Under the pieces are notes generated by a model. That model saw only the letters and a list, made by a program, of their open reading frames with translations. It was not told where the DNA came from and ran no database searches. Of a stretch of DNA of 46,457 nucleotides, positions 23,672-32,787 are shown piece by piece. Within the stretch, counting starts at the first letter, position 1, and each line of letters opens with the position of its first letter. A program made the position numbers and the translations under genes. This DNA is from Symbiobacterium thermophilum (GTDB lineage: Bacteria > Bacillota > Sulfobacillia > UBA995): positions 1 through 46,457 of the forward strand of contig DYFO01000012.1 of the NCBI GenBank assembly GCA_020725145.1. The letters are read 5' to 3'.

Positions 23672-24884
23672 CCCGCCGCCAGGCCTCGAGGGCACCGGGA
23701 ACGGGACCGAGCGCCCGTTCCAGGATGCCGAGCAGGCAGGCGATGAGCACCCCGTAGTTGACGACGGGCACGTTTGCCGTCTTCAACTGGTGTAACCTGA
23801 GCAGCATCTCGCGGCGGCCGATCATGCACGCACCACAGTGCACCACCAGTCGGAAGCGTCCGGGCGCGTCGGGGAAATCGCCGCCGGCCACCCAGGTGAA
23901 ACGGAGCCTTCCGCCTACCCTCTCCTCGAGCAGGCGGGGGATTTTCACGCGGCCGATGTCGTCGCCGATGGGGTGGTGGGTGCAGGCCTCGGCCACCAGT
24001 ACCTCGTCCCCGGGCTCGAGGCGGTCGACGGCCGCGGCGCCCGCCACCAGCTGGGCGATATCGCCGCGGTGGCGAGCGAAAAGAATGGAGAACGAGGTAA
24101 GGGGTACCTCCGGCGGCGTGATGCGCTCGACGGCCCGGAAGACCTGCGAATCGGTAACCACCAGCCGCGGCGGCCGCCCGAGTTCGCCGAGCATGCGCTC
24201 AAGGCCGTCCTCCTTGACCACACAGGCCGCCGCGTTTGCATCCAGGATCTCGCGGATGGTCTGCACCTGCGGCAAGATCAGCCTTCCTCGGGGAGCCTCG
24301 ATGTCCTGAGGAGCCACCAGCACCACGGTATCCCCCGGTGACAGCAGGTCGGCGATGATGGGCTGACCGCTCCAGTCGGCCGGAGCGGCACGGATGATGG
24401 CCTGACGGAGATCTTCGACCCCCTGCCCGGTACGCGCACTCACCGCTACCAGAGGAAACTTCCCCGGCAGCGCGGGGAGCTCACACAAAGAGGCGACGAG
24501 GTCGACCTTGTTCCACGCCACGAGCAGCCGCACGCCCCGCTCGGCCGCCCGGCGGCAGACCCCTTCTTCCCAGGACCCGATCCCCACCGTGGCGTCCACT
24601 ACCAGGATGACCAGATCCGCGCTGTCCAGGGCCCGCCGGCTGCGGGACACCCGCTGCTCACCCAGCACTCCGGCATCGTCCAACCCTGCCGTGTCCACGA
24701 AGAGCACGGGGCCGAGAGGCTGCAGCTCCATGGCCTTGAAGACCGGATCGGTGGTGGTCCCCGGAATCTCGGACACGATGGCCGTCTGCTGACCGGTGAG
24801 CGCGTTTATCAAGCTGGACTTGCCGGCGTTACGGCGGCCCACAAGGGCGATGCGTAGCCGGGCGCCGCGGGGAGTGCCTTTCAT
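23583..24884 (-). CDS. hydF: [FeFe] hydrogenase H-cluster maturation GTPase HydF
   Basis: 433 residues: an N-terminal GTPase domain (P-loop GRRNAGKS at 16-23, GTTTDPV switch, DTAGLDD, NKVD), a dimerisation domain, and a C-terminal Fe-S domain with CTHHP and HCGAC, the CxH/HCxxC ligand set of HydF. It scaffolds the [2Fe] subcluster and delivers it to HydA. It is the last gene of the TM1266-hydE-hydG-hydF operon. The final 30 residues (after GALEAWRR) are Arg/Pro-rich, read through the 3' end of tdh on the opposite strand, and are likely not conserved. Confidence 0.95.
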   Translation of the reverse strand: MKGTPRGARLRIALVGRRNAGKSSLINALTGQQTAIVSEIPGTTTDPVFKAMELQPLGPVLFVDTAGLDDAGVLGEQRVSRSRRALDSADLVILVVDATVGIGSWEEGVCRRAAERGVRLLVAWNKVDLVASLCELPALPGKFPLVAVSARTGQGVEDLRQAIIRAAPADWSGQPIIADLLSPGDTVVLVAPQDIEAPRGRLILPQVQTIREILDANAAACVVKEDGLERMLGELGRPPRLVVTDSQVFRAVERITPPEVPLTSFSILFARHRGDIAQLVAGAAAVDRLEPGDEVLVAEACTHHPIGDDIGRVKIPRLLEERVGGRLRFTWVAGGDFPDAPGRFRLVVHCGACMIGRREMLLRLHQLKTANVPVVNYGVLIACLLGILERALGPVPGALEAWRRARAETPPCRSGRCGPTQRLPRTPPAGNGG

Positions 24885-24895
24885 CTTTCTCCCTC

Positions 24896-26281
24896 CTAGA
24901 AATACAGGTCGCGCTCACCCGCCTCGATGCGCTTGAGACGGCGAACCGTTTCCTCTCTCACGGCGGGCGAACTCACCTCCTCGAGGTGGGCGGCGATCGC
25001 GCGCTCGCCCGCCTCGCGGGTGGCCGGCGAGGCGTAATCCAGGAGGTATTCCTTGAAGGTGAGGATAGCGTTGGGCTGGCAGACGTTGCCGATCTCGCCC
25101 GTCTTGGCCAGTTGCATGAAGCGGTCGCCGGTCCGACCCTGCCGGTAACAGGCCGTGCAGTAACTGGGAATGTAGCCGGAGACGGCCAGGCTGCGGATGA
25201 TCTCGTCGGGGCTGCGGTGGTCCTCCACCTCGAATTGCGTGGCGGCATGCTCTCCCCGCGCGTAACCCCCGACCCCGGTACACGAACCGGCGCTCAGCTG
25301 CGAGACGCCCAGGGCGAACAGCTCGTCCCGCAGCTCGGGCCGCTCGCGGGTGGAAAGGATGATGCCGGTATAGGGCACCGCCAGCCGAAGGATGGCGACG
25401 AGCCGCTTGAAGTCCCGGTCCGACACGGGATAGGCAAACTCGGCCGGGCGTACCCCGGTTGCCGGTCGCAGGCGAGGCACCGAGATGGTATGGGGTCCGA
25501 CTCCGAACTTCTGCTCGAGGTGAAGGGCGTGCAGGATCAACCCCATGACCTCGAAGCGATGGTCGTACAGCCCGAACAGGGCACCGATACCCACGTCGTC
25601 GATCCCTGCCTCCATGGCGCGGTCCATGGCTCCAAGGTGCCACAGGTAGTCGGCCTTGGGGCCGCGGTGCAGTCGCCGATACGTGGGGAGATGGTAGGTC
25701 TCCTGGAAAAGGACGTAAGTGCCGATGCCCGCCGCCTTCAGCCTGCGGTATTCATCCACGCTCATCGCCGGAAGGTTGGCGTTCACCCTGCGGATGTTGC
25801 CACGGTCATGCCACGTGCTGTAGATCACGGCGATGGCCTCCAGCACGTAGTCCAGGGGGCAGTGGGCCGGGTCCTCCCCCGTTTCCAGCGCCAGCCGCTT
25901 GTGCCCCATGGCTTCGAGGGCGACCACCTCCTCGGCGATCTCCGCCGGGGTCAGTCGGCGCCGCGGAAGATCATGGTTGGTCCGACGGTATCCGCAGTAG
26001 GCGCAGTCGTTGACGCAGTGGTTGGAGATGTAAAGCGGGGCGAACAGCACCATTCGCTTGCCGTAGATGCGTTCCTTTACCTCGCGGGCGGCGGCGAACA
26101 GCCGATCCTCGAGTTCGGGGTCGTCGATCCACAGGAGGCAGGCAACCTCCGCCGGCTCAAGACCTCGGGCCAGCCTGGCCTTTTCGATGAGCTCCGCCAC
26201 GCGTCGGGGCGAGGCGGTCCGTCCGGCCGCCAGGTATTCTTCGATGGCCGGCATGTCAATAAACCCCGAGTTCACCAGCAC
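24896..26281 (-). CDS. hydG: [FeFe] hydrogenase maturase HydG (radical SAM tyrosine lyase)
   Basis: 461 residues. The radical-SAM cluster is NHCVNDCAYCGY (C89, C93, C96), and the C-terminal auxiliary cluster motif is the exact CX2CX22C of HydG starting at SYCTACYRQG. HydG cleaves tyrosine to make the CO and CN ligands of the H-cluster. The GTG at 26281 has GGGAGG upstream and overlaps hydE by 26 bp. Distinguished from ThiH by the C-terminal Cys motif and context. Confidence 0.97.
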   Translation of the reverse strand: MLVNSGFIDMPAIEEYLAAGRTASPRRVAELIEKARLARGLEPAEVACLLWIDDPELEDRLFAAAREVKERIYGKRMVLFAPLYISNHCVNDCAYCGYRRTNHDLPRRRLTPAEIAEEVVALEAMGHKRLALETGEDPAHCPLDYVLEAIAVIYSTWHDRGNIRRVNANLPAMSVDEYRRLKAAGIGTYVLFQETYHLPTYRRLHRGPKADYLWHLGAMDRAMEAGIDDVGIGALFGLYDHRFEVMGLILHALHLEQKFGVGPHTISVPRLRPATGVRPAEFAYPVSDRDFKRLVAILRLAVPYTGIILSTRERPELRDELFALGVSQLSAGSCTGVGGYARGEHAATQFEVEDHRSPDEIIRSLAVSGYIPSYCTACYRQGRTGDRFMQLAKTGEIGNVCQPNAILTFKEYLLDYASPATREAGERAIAAHLEEVSSPAVREETVRRLKRIEAGERDLYF

Positions 26282-27347
26282 TTGCCTTCGCCTCCCTTGT
26301 GAAGCGCGGGCTGTCGCCGCGCCCCGTGCCCACGGTTCTCCCCAGGGCCTCGATGCGTGCCCTCAGGCAACCCAAGCAGTGCTCCGGTTCTTCGTCCAGA
26401 CAGGCCTTGCCGGGGTAGATCTCGTAGGCTCGCCGGTACTCGAGCGGGGTCAGATTGGGCATCACCACGTTGGCGCCGGCACGCAGCGCCATTTCCCTCC
26501 CCTGCGGATGCAGGGTGGCCAGGGCGGTCGTCGCGGCGATGTGCGCCTGCGGCAAGAGCAGGCGGGTCGCCGCCACGAAACGCAAGGTCAGGGGAATGGA
26601 GCCCGGTGGAAGGTAACCCAGCGGCGTGGCGGGATGGGGGACCAGCGGACCCACTCCCACCATCTCCACGTCCATCTCGCGGAGCAGGAGAATGTCTGCC
26701 GCCAGCGATGACAGCGTCTGTCCGGGCAAGCCCACGATGCTGCCGGAACCCACCTGGTAGCCCAGCTCCCGCAGCCATCTCAGCCCCTGCAGCCGCCGGG
26801 CGAGCTCGCGGCCCGGTCGCAGGTGCCCGAACAGCTCGGGATCGCTGGTTTCGTGCTTGAGCAGGTAGCGCGAAGCGCCGGCCCGGCGAAAGGCCGCGAG
26901 GTCTTCATAGCTCCGCTCGCCGAGCGAAAGCGTGACCGCCACCGGGAGTTCGCCCGCGATGCGTGCGATGAGATCCGCCAGCATATCGCGGTCGTACCAT
27001 GGGTCCTCGCCTGCCTGCAGCACCACCGTGCCCACCCCGAGCTCGGCCCCTCGTCTGGCCACCGTGAGTATCTCGTCCGGCGACATGCGGTACCGTTCCA
27101 GGGTGGAGTTGGAGCGGCGGATGCCGCAGTAGTGGCAGTCTGCCACGCAGTGGTTGGAGAACTCCACCACACCGCGCAGGTGAACCGCGTCGCCCACCTG
27201 GCGGGCCCGAACCCGATCGGCCAGGGCGAACAGATGGTCGGCCTCATCCCCGGGAGAGGCCGCCAGCAAACGCTCGACGTCGCGGACGTCAGCGGCCTCG
27301 GGCGCCTCGGCAAGGCGTTCGAGGAGTCGCAGGAAATCACAAGCCAT
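26256..27347 (-). CDS. hydE: [FeFe] hydrogenase maturase HydE (radical SAM)
   Basis: 363 residues, a BioB-like radical SAM enzyme with FSNHCVADCHYCGIR (C67, C71, C74), QAGEDPW, LSLGERSYED, KHETSDPELF and GLPGQT. It acts with HydG and HydF to build the dithiomethylamine-bridged [2Fe] unit. A C-terminal CLGC pair (HCLGCLRARIE) may be a second cluster-related site, which varies in this family. It overlaps the regulator gene by 11 bp. Confidence 0.96.
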   Translation of the reverse strand: MACDFLRLLERLAEAPEAADVRDVERLLAASPGDEADHLFALADRVRARQVGDAVHLRGVVEFSNHCVADCHYCGIRRSNSTLERYRMSPDEILTVARRGAELGVGTVVLQAGEDPWYDRDMLADLIARIAGELPVAVTLSLGERSYEDLAAFRRAGASRYLLKHETSDPELFGHLRPGRELARRLQGLRWLRELGYQVGSGSIVGLPGQTLSSLAADILLLREMDVEMVGVGPLVPHPATPLGYLPPGSIPLTLRFVAATRLLLPQAHIAATTALATLHPQGREMALRAGANVVMPNLTPLEYRRAYEIYPGKACLDEEPEHCLGCLRARIEALGRTVGTGRGDSPRFTREAKASAGELGVY

Positions 27348-27618
27348 CTTCGGCGTCTCCCTGTCCCCCGAGCGGCGGGGCCATGGTGGTGCGCACCTTC
27401 ACCCCTCGCAAACCCCCGAGCTGGCCGCTGAGCGCCCCGATTTGGTCGGTGGTGCCGTCGACGATCACGGCGATCACCGACAGATCCCGCTGCCGGTAGG
27501 GAATACCCATGCGTCCGACGATGATCTCGCTGTGCCGACTGAGGATCTCCTGGACGGCCCGGGCGGACGCTTCGCGCTCGAGCACCAGGATGGCCATGAC
27601 CGCTATCCTCGACTCCAC
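27337..27618 (-). CDS. TM1266-type iron-only hydrogenase system regulator
   Basis: 93 residues with an ACT/ferredoxin-like fold. The family signature GRMGIPYRQRDLSVIAVIVDG is intact, preceded by RHSEIIV, and DQIGALSGQLGGLRGV follows. It is found at the head of hydEGF operons and is thought to sense a ligand and regulate them; no DNA-binding domain is visible. The GTG has GAGGAGG upstream. Confidence 0.9.
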   Translation of the reverse strand: MESRIAVMAILVLEREASARAVQEILSRHSEIIVGRMGIPYRQRDLSVIAVIVDGTTDQIGALSGQLGGLRGVKVRTTMAPPLGGQGDAEDGL

Positions 27619-27642
27619 CCCGTCAACCCCTCCTCACGACAA

Positions 27643-27675
27643 GCGGCTCCGCCCGTGGAGGACGGGCGAAGCCGC
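27643..27675. other. 13-bp stem-loop upstream of the maturation operon
   Basis: GCGGCTCCGCCCG (27643-27655) pairs with CGGGCGAAGCCGC (27663-27675) with two mismatches over a 7-nt loop. It lies in the leader of the maturation transcript, just before its ribosome-binding site, so it could attenuate it; it could also end transcripts arriving from birA. Confidence 0.5.
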
Positions 27676-27826
27676 ATGATGCCGTGTCGCCGCTTCCCCC
27701 TCGCCTCAGGCGCTGCCGCCCTCCGCGTCAGGTTACGGAACGTGGTCGCCGCCCGCCCCCGGAGGCCCCGTGGCGCCTCCTCAGGCGTGATGCCGCAGCG
27801 TGCCGTTGTTTTATGTTTTCTCCTTC

Positions 27827-27855
27827 ATTGTACAGCAACACGGGAGCGAGGAAAA
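27827..27855 (-). promoter_or_regulatory. putative promoter of the hydrogenase maturation operon
   Basis: On the minus strand TACAAT (27832-27827) has a weak TTTTCC -35 at 17 bp. It gives a leader of about 200 nt before the GTG at 27618. The region 27676-27826 is otherwise GC-rich with no gene. Confidence 0.4.
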
Positions 27856-27866
27856 GGGGGATTTCC

Positions 27867-28670
27867 TCAGCATGATATGGATATCTCGCCCGAGGTGACG
27901 GCCAGGCGGGTGCCGTCCTCAAGCTCCAGCACGAGTTCGCCCAGCGGCCCGAGGTCCACGGCCACCCCCAGCGCCGTGCCGCCGGCTCCTCGGACCATGA
28001 CCTTCCGCCCCATCATGCTCGAGCCCGCAATCCACGCCGCCCGCAACTCATCCCACTCCCCGCCCAACAGCCCGAAGTAGGCGGCCTCCAGGCTCTCCAG
28101 CAAGGCTCCCACCAGGTCGTGAGCGTGGACCTGCCTGCCCGCCGCCGCCAGGGAAGTGGCCTTTGCACGCAAGTCCGGGGGCCACTGGGACTCGGGCACC
28201 GCCAGGTTGATCCCGACTCCCACCACCCAGAAGGCAGCGTGATCACACGCCGCGAAGGCTTCCGTCAGGATGCCGGCCACCTTGCGACCGTCGAGCAGAA
28301 GGTCGTTGGGCCACTTGAGGTCGCAGCCAAGCCCGCTTACACGACGTATGGCCGCGGCGGTAGCCACCGCCGCGGCCAAACTCATCCGCGGGGCCTCACC
28401 GGCAGGTACCGGGGGCCGCAGAAGCACGCTCAGCCACACCCCGCCTCCCTGAGGCGAGAACCAAACGCGACCCCGCCGGCCGCGTCCGGCGGTCTGGGTG
28501 GCGGCCAGCACCGCGGTTCCCTCCGGCCAGCCCGAACGACCCAGCTCTGCCGCGTAGGTGCTCGTCGAGTCCAGGCGATCGAAGAAAAGCAGGGGCCGGC
28601 CAAGGCGCACCGTCCGCAGATCGGCCAGGGCAAGCTCCCTACCTTCTGGCGTCTCCATCCCCTCGCACAT
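27867..28670 (-). CDS. birA: biotin--[acetyl-CoA-carboxylase] ligase, no HTH domain
   Basis: 267 residues of BPL/LplA fold: FFDRLDSTSTYAAELG, the biotin-binding GRGRRGRVWFSPQGGGVW, KWPNDLLLDGRKVAGILTE and VGVGINLA, then the small C-terminal SH3-like domain. The N-terminal winged helix of BirA repressors is absent, so this is a ligase only. The ATG at 28670 has AGGA close upstream. It follows the FTCD gene by 6 bp. Confidence 0.94.
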   Translation of the reverse strand: MCEGMETPEGRELALADLRTVRLGRPLLFFDRLDSTSTYAAELGRSGWPEGTAVLAATQTAGRGRRGRVWFSPQGGGVWLSVLLRPPVPAGEAPRMSLAAAVATAAAIRRVSGLGCDLKWPNDLLLDGRKVAGILTEAFAACDHAAFWVVGVGINLAVPESQWPPDLRAKATSLAAAGRQVHAHDLVGALLESLEAAYFGLLGGEWDELRAAWIAGSSMMGRKVMVRGAGGTALGVAVDLGPLGELVLELEDGTRLAVTSGEISISC

Positions 28671-28676
28671 GTCGTC

Positions 28677-30218
28677 CTATTGCCCGGCCTCCAGTTCCGC
28701 GAGGCGGGAGTGCAACACCGCCTTGATCTCGGCGTCGCGCATCGACTCCAGGTTGACCCGCACGTTGGCCAGGGCACCGGCGATGGCCGCTCGCGCCAAC
28801 AAGGCGGCAACCTGCGCGTCGGTGGCCGCCGGCGGATACCCCGCCTGCCCCAGGAGCTGGGCGGCCGCCAGGAGCTCCCTGGCAATGCCCGCCACCTCCA
28901 GCGGGATCTCGGCTGCCTGCCGCAACGCGGCCTCTATCGCGCTACGGCGCCGGGCCCGTTCCTCTTCGCTGCCCTTGGGCAACCGGTAGGCCTCGAGCAC
29001 CGAAAGGTATGCCTCGGTATCTCGGGACGAAAGCTCTAGCAGCCGGTGCCACCCGGCCTCGGCCTCGGCCACCAGGCGCTCGAGCTCGTCACGGGGTACA
29101 CCTACCTCGCGGGCCAGGGACAGCCGCGCCACCATGGCGACGAGGGCACCGGCCAGGGCACCGGCCACCGCCGAGACGGTTCCCCCTCCGGGAGCGGGTG
29201 ATGCGGAAGCCACCTGCTCGACGAACGCGGTCAGGTTCATCTGTCCGAAAATCGGCTTGTCCAGTTCGCAAACCCTCCCTTGCTGCGGATGACCGCCGGC
29301 GTGCGATCCTGCGCCTGCATCCTCCTCCAGCAGGCGCAGTTCCAGCACCTGCCGGGACTCGAAGGAGCGCAGTCGCAGGCACCGCGCGGCTTCTTCAAGC
29401 AGAGCCTCGGCCGGGACCAGGCCGACGATCTCACTTTCCACAACGCTGACGCCCATCGCCGCGGCGGCCTCCGCCACCGCCTGGAAGGCGGTGCCCAGCG
29501 AGGTGCGCCTAAAGTCGGTCAGGTTCATGGAAACCTGCGTCTGGCCACGATCCGTGAGGGCAAGGCCGATGGCCTTGACCGCCGGCAGACCTCCACTTGA
29601 CTCCCTTACCTGCCGGGCGATGCGCTTCGCTACCGCCAGATCGGCCGTCGCCAGGTTCACGTTGTAGGCTATCAGGGGGCCCCGTGCCCCGACGGCGACG
29701 GCTCCCGCCGTCGGGTGGAGGCGGGCAGGTCCGCAGTCGGGTCTGCGTTCGGGTTGCCGTATCGCCTCGGACAGCCCCTCGAACTGCCCCTCACGCACCC
29801 GACTCAGGTCGCGACGCTCAGGGCGCGTGGCCGCCTCACCGTACAGGTACACAGGAATGCCGTGGGTTTCGGCCAGCTCAGCCGCGAGCGAATGCGCCAG
29901 CTCCACCGCTTCCTGCATCGGCATCTCGCCGAGCGGCACCAGAGGGATCACGTCCATGGCACCGATGCGGGGATGGCTGCCGCGATGCCGGCGGAGATCG
30001 ATGAGGTCCACCGCCCGCGCGGTCATCGCCTTCACCGCCTGCAGCACTGCGCCGGGTTCTCCCACCAGGGTGACCACCGTGCGGTGGTGGTCGGCATCCG
30101 ACGACCAGTCAAGCACCCGCGCCCCCGGCACCGCGTACGCGGGCTCGAGGATCCTCTCGATGGTAGCGCGGCACCTGCCCTCGCTGAAGTTCGGAACGCT
30201 CTCGAGCAACCTTCTCAC
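28677..30218 (-). CDS. glutamate formimidoyltransferase fused to formimidoyl-THF cyclodeaminase
   Basis: About 513 residues. Residues 1-295 are formiminotransferase (LLESVPNFSEGR, DADHHRTVVTLVG, RHRGSHPRIGAMD, YLYGEAAT, YNVNLAT). After a linker, residues 325-513 are cyclodeaminase (SPAPGGGTVSAVAGALAGALVAMVARLS, ATDAQVAALLARAAIAGA). The bifunctional enzyme moves the formimino group of formiminoglutamate to tetrahydrofolate and releases ammonia. No other hut genes are nearby. The start is uncertain: GTG 30218 is chosen for homology to the RxLLESVPNFSEGR N-terminus. Confidence 0.93.
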   Translation of the reverse strand: MRRLLESVPNFSEGRCRATIERILEPAYAVPGARVLDWSSDADHHRTVVTLVGEPGAVLQAVKAMTARAVDLIDLRRHRGSHPRIGAMDVIPLVPLGEMPMQEAVELAHSLAAELAETHGIPVYLYGEAATRPERRDLSRVREGQFEGLSEAIRQPERRPDCGPARLHPTAGAVAVGARGPLIAYNVNLATADLAVAKRIARQVRESSGGLPAVKAIGLALTDRGQTQVSMNLTDFRRTSLGTAFQAVAEAAAAMGVSVVESEIVGLVPAEALLEEAARCLRLRSFESRQVLELRLLEEDAGAGSHAGGHPQQGRVCELDKPIFGQMNLTAFVEQVASASPAPGGGTVSAVAGALAGALVAMVARLSLAREVGVPRDELERLVAEAEAGWHRLLELSSRDTEAYLSVLEAYRLPKGSEEERARRRSAIEAALRQAAEIPLEVAGIARELLAAAQLLGQAGYPPAATDAQVAALLARAAIAGALANVRVNLESMRDAEIKAVLHSRLAELEAGQ

Positions 30219-30223
30219 CCAGG

Positions 30224-31294
30224 TCACCTCGGTGACGACGACCGTAGCCGGCCGAGAAGCCGCGGCACCAGCACGGGTCGCCAGCTTTCGTATTCCATTC
30301 CCGAATGCGTACTGCGGGCGGTGTAGATCGTGCCGTCCCGCGTTACGCGGACCGTTACCCCCGCGCTGACCCGGCCCGGCGACCCGAGCAAGTGCGAGGC
30401 CTTCATCCGGCCGTTCGGCTCCAGCACCCACAGGATCCCCTGGTCGCCGGGGACGAAGGCGGCGAAATACACCCGTCCTCGACCGTCCACGCCTGCGAGG
30501 CGGGCCGACGGCGGCAGGCCTGCCTCGGAAAGCGAAACCTCGCGTACAACCCGCCCGGTTGCGGCGAGCTCCAGCAACCTGCCGTGCTGTTCGCCCGCGT
30601 CCTGGACATACAGGTAGAACCGACCTTGTGGCCCGGCGGCCATCCCGCGGACGAAGGCGTCCAACACTCCGCTGACGCTCAGCGGCTGTCCCGAGCGGCC
30701 GATCTCGCGGGCGACCAGTACCGTCTCATCCCCATCCCCAAGCAGGCTGACCGATCGCCGATACCGGGCGTCGTCCAGGAGGTAGCCCAACACCATCAGC
30801 CGACCCCCGGCATCGGCCACCACCGCCTCTACCATGGCCAGGTCGGCGGTCGTCGCCTCCTGACCCAGGACGGTTCTCTCCCACAGTCTACCTCCCTGCC
30901 GGTCCAGCTTCAGAACCCGGCAGGAGCGCCCGTCCACCAGGTAAAGACGGCCGGCGCCGTCAACCGCCAGGTCGGTGCAGGTGAAGCCTTCGGGCAGAGC
31001 CCACCACGCCGTCTCTTTGCCGCCGGGCTGGACCACCAGCAGGCGCCGGCGAAAGGTGTCGGCGATCAGCAGGCGACCGTCCGATCCCACGGTGAAGCTC
31101 TGGGGACCGTAGCGCAGGCCATCCGCTCCTTCAATCCACCCTACGCCCTCGCCCGAGGCGGCTGCCGCCCACCGCACCTGGAAGCAAGGCTCACGCACCA
31201 GCCCCGCCTCGACCGGCCAGAGCCACCAGACGGCCCCCGCCAGCACCAGCACGATCGCCAGCCCGAGGCCAACCCGTCCCAGCTTGACCACCAT
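30224..31294 (-). CDS. membrane-anchored NHL/beta-propeller-like protein
   Basis: About 356 residues. A single N-terminal TM (about 9-28, GLGLAIVLVLAGAVWWLW) is followed by an extracellular region with repeated propeller-type blades of the form GSDGRLLIADTFRRRLLVV, DGAGRLYLVDGRSCRVLKLD and GPQGRFYLYVQ, as in NHL repeats. There is no enzyme motif. It may bind ligands or scaffold at the cell surface. The ATG at 31294 is chosen because residues upstream are low-complexity Pro/Arg. Confidence 0.75.
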   Translation of the reverse strand: MVVKLGRVGLGLAIVLVLAGAVWWLWPVEAGLVREPCFQVRWAAAASGEGVGWIEGADGLRYGPQSFTVGSDGRLLIADTFRRRLLVVQPGGKETAWWALPEGFTCTDLAVDGAGRLYLVDGRSCRVLKLDRQGGRLWERTVLGQEATTADLAMVEAVVADAGGRLMVLGYLLDDARYRRSVSLLGDGDETVLVAREIGRSGQPLSVSGVLDAFVRGMAAGPQGRFYLYVQDAGEQHGRLLELAATGRVVREVSLSEAGLPPSARLAGVDGRGRVYFAAFVPGDQGILWVLEPNGRMKASHLLGSPGRVSAGVTVRVTRDGTIYTARSTHSGMEYESWRPVLVPRLLGRLRSSSPR

Positions 31295-31328
31295 CGGCCC
31301 TCGCCCCCCCCACCTGCCGAAGGTCAGC

Positions 31329-32531
31329 TTATTCGGCGGGGGAGTGGACCATGCGCTCCTTCCAGGCGACCCGGGCCGCGCCGAGCAACGCGGGGTCACC
31401 GAGCACCTTGAGCCCCACCGCGGCCATCGCCAGCGAGGCTCGCCAGACGGCCAGCTCGGCCTCAGGCGAGATGGCCGCGGCGGCGAAATCGCGGCTGTGA
31501 ACGGCGATCGTGGGCGGGCAGATGGCCAGCGTGAACGATGCCGCGGGCACGGCGCGGGTGACGTTGCCGAAGTCGGTAGAGCCGCGCAGGCCTCCGTCGG
31601 GGTCGGGATCGGCGAGCTCGACCCCCGCGCGGACCAGTAGCTCCGAAAGCTCCTTCTCCAGCGGTGGGTTGGGTATGATCTCGAGGTAGCTGTCTTCTTC
31701 TATTACCTCCAGCGAGGCTCCGGTGGCCACCGCTCCGGCCCGCGCGCAGTCCACCAGACGGCCCAGTGCGTGCCTGACACCGGAGGCGGTGGCCGCCCGC
31801 ACGTAGTAGTAGGCCTCGGCCAGGTCGGGAACGATGTTGGGCGCTACGCCTCCCCGGGTGACGATACCGTGGAGGCGAACATCCTCCGGGAGGTGCTGCC
31901 GCAGGGCGTTGGCCGCGTTGAAGGTCTGGATCACGGCGTCCAGGGCGTTGACTCCCTCCTGGGGCGAGGCCGCGGCGTGGGCAGCCCGGCCGCGGAACAC
32001 CAGACGCACAGGAGTCAAGGCCAGCGAGCCGCCACCCACGCGGTTACGGCCGGCGGGGTGCATCATGAAGGCGGCATCGATTCCCTGGAACAGCCCCGCA
32101 TCGAGCAGCCGCAGCTTGCCCCCGCCCGTTTCCTCGGCAGGAGTTCCCAGCACCAGCACCCTTCCCCCGGTACCGGTGTCCGCCATCACCTGCCGCAGAG
32201 CGGCCGCGGCCCCCACGGCGGCCGCCGCGATCAGATTGTGACCGCAGGCGTGTCCCAGTTCGGGAAGGGCATCATATTCCGCCAGGTAGGCCACGGAGGG
32301 TTTCTTGCCGCCCGCTCCCCACTCGGCGGTGAAGGCGGTGGGCAGGCCGGCCACCGGTTGCCTGACGGTGAACCCTTCGGCCTGGAGGAACTGCGTCAGC
32401 CAGGCGGCCGCCCGGAACTCCTTCCATCCCTCCTCGGGGTGGGCGTGGATGGCGGTGGCTATCTCCCAGATTCGCCCGCGTCGCCCGCCGAGCGCCGCGC
32501 CCAACGCTTCCCAGGCCTGATCGGTGAGCAA
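31329..32531 (-). CDS. M20-family amidohydrolase (AbgB-like)
   Basis: 400 residues with the peptidase M20 layout: EYDALPELGHACGHNLIAA (metal ligands), TPAEETGGGK, MMHPAGR, and a dimerisation insert with GRAAHAAASPQEGVNALDA. It fits p-aminobenzoyl-glutamate hydrolase-like or aminoacylase-type enzymes; the true substrate is unknown. The start is TTG at 32531 with a weak ribosome site. Confidence 0.9.
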   Translation of the reverse strand: MLTDQAWEALGAALGGRRGRIWEIATAIHAHPEEGWKEFRAAAWLTQFLQAEGFTVRQPVAGLPTAFTAEWGAGGKKPSVAYLAEYDALPELGHACGHNLIAAAAVGAAAALRQVMADTGTGGRVLVLGTPAEETGGGKLRLLDAGLFQGIDAAFMMHPAGRNRVGGGSLALTPVRLVFRGRAAHAAASPQEGVNALDAVIQTFNAANALRQHLPEDVRLHGIVTRGGVAPNIVPDLAEAYYYVRAATASGVRHALGRLVDCARAGAVATGASLEVIEEDSYLEIIPNPPLEKELSELLVRAGVELADPDPDGGLRGSTDFGNVTRAVPAASFTLAICPPTIAVHSRDFAAAAISPEAELAVWRASLAMAAVGLKVLGDPALLGAARVAWKERMVHSPAE

Positions 32532-32567
32532 CCCCGAGATCCCCCCCTCGCCTTGGACCGGCCGACC

Positions 32568-32777
32568 TCACCTGTCCGTTGCACGAGGAGCAGGCTCGCC
32601 TTCCTCCTCGTCGTTTCCAGGGGGGCACGACGCGATCCCGTGGCCGGGGTCCCTCGCCGGTCCGCCGGCCGCACGGTTACGCTTTCGCCTGACCAGCTCC
32701 AGTTCCTCCTCAAGTTCCTCCAGTTCGGTCCGGAAGCCTTCCATCCGCCCGTCCTCCCTCGCGACGACGCCTTCCAT
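32568..32777 (-). CDS. small coiled-coil protein, 69 aa, function unknown
   Basis: Ten bp after the MFS stop, an ATG-initiated ORF encodes a Glu/Leu-rich helix (RTELEELEEELELVRRKRN) likely to form a coiled coil, followed by a disordered Pro/Gly/Glu tail. The ribosome site is weak (GCAGG). It may be real given the operon position, but no family is recognised. Confidence 0.4.
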   Translation of the reverse strand: MEGVVAREDGRMEGFRTELEELEEELELVRRKRNRAAGGPARDPGHGIASCPPGNDEEEGEPAPRATDR

Positions 32778-32787
32778 CCTGCGCAGT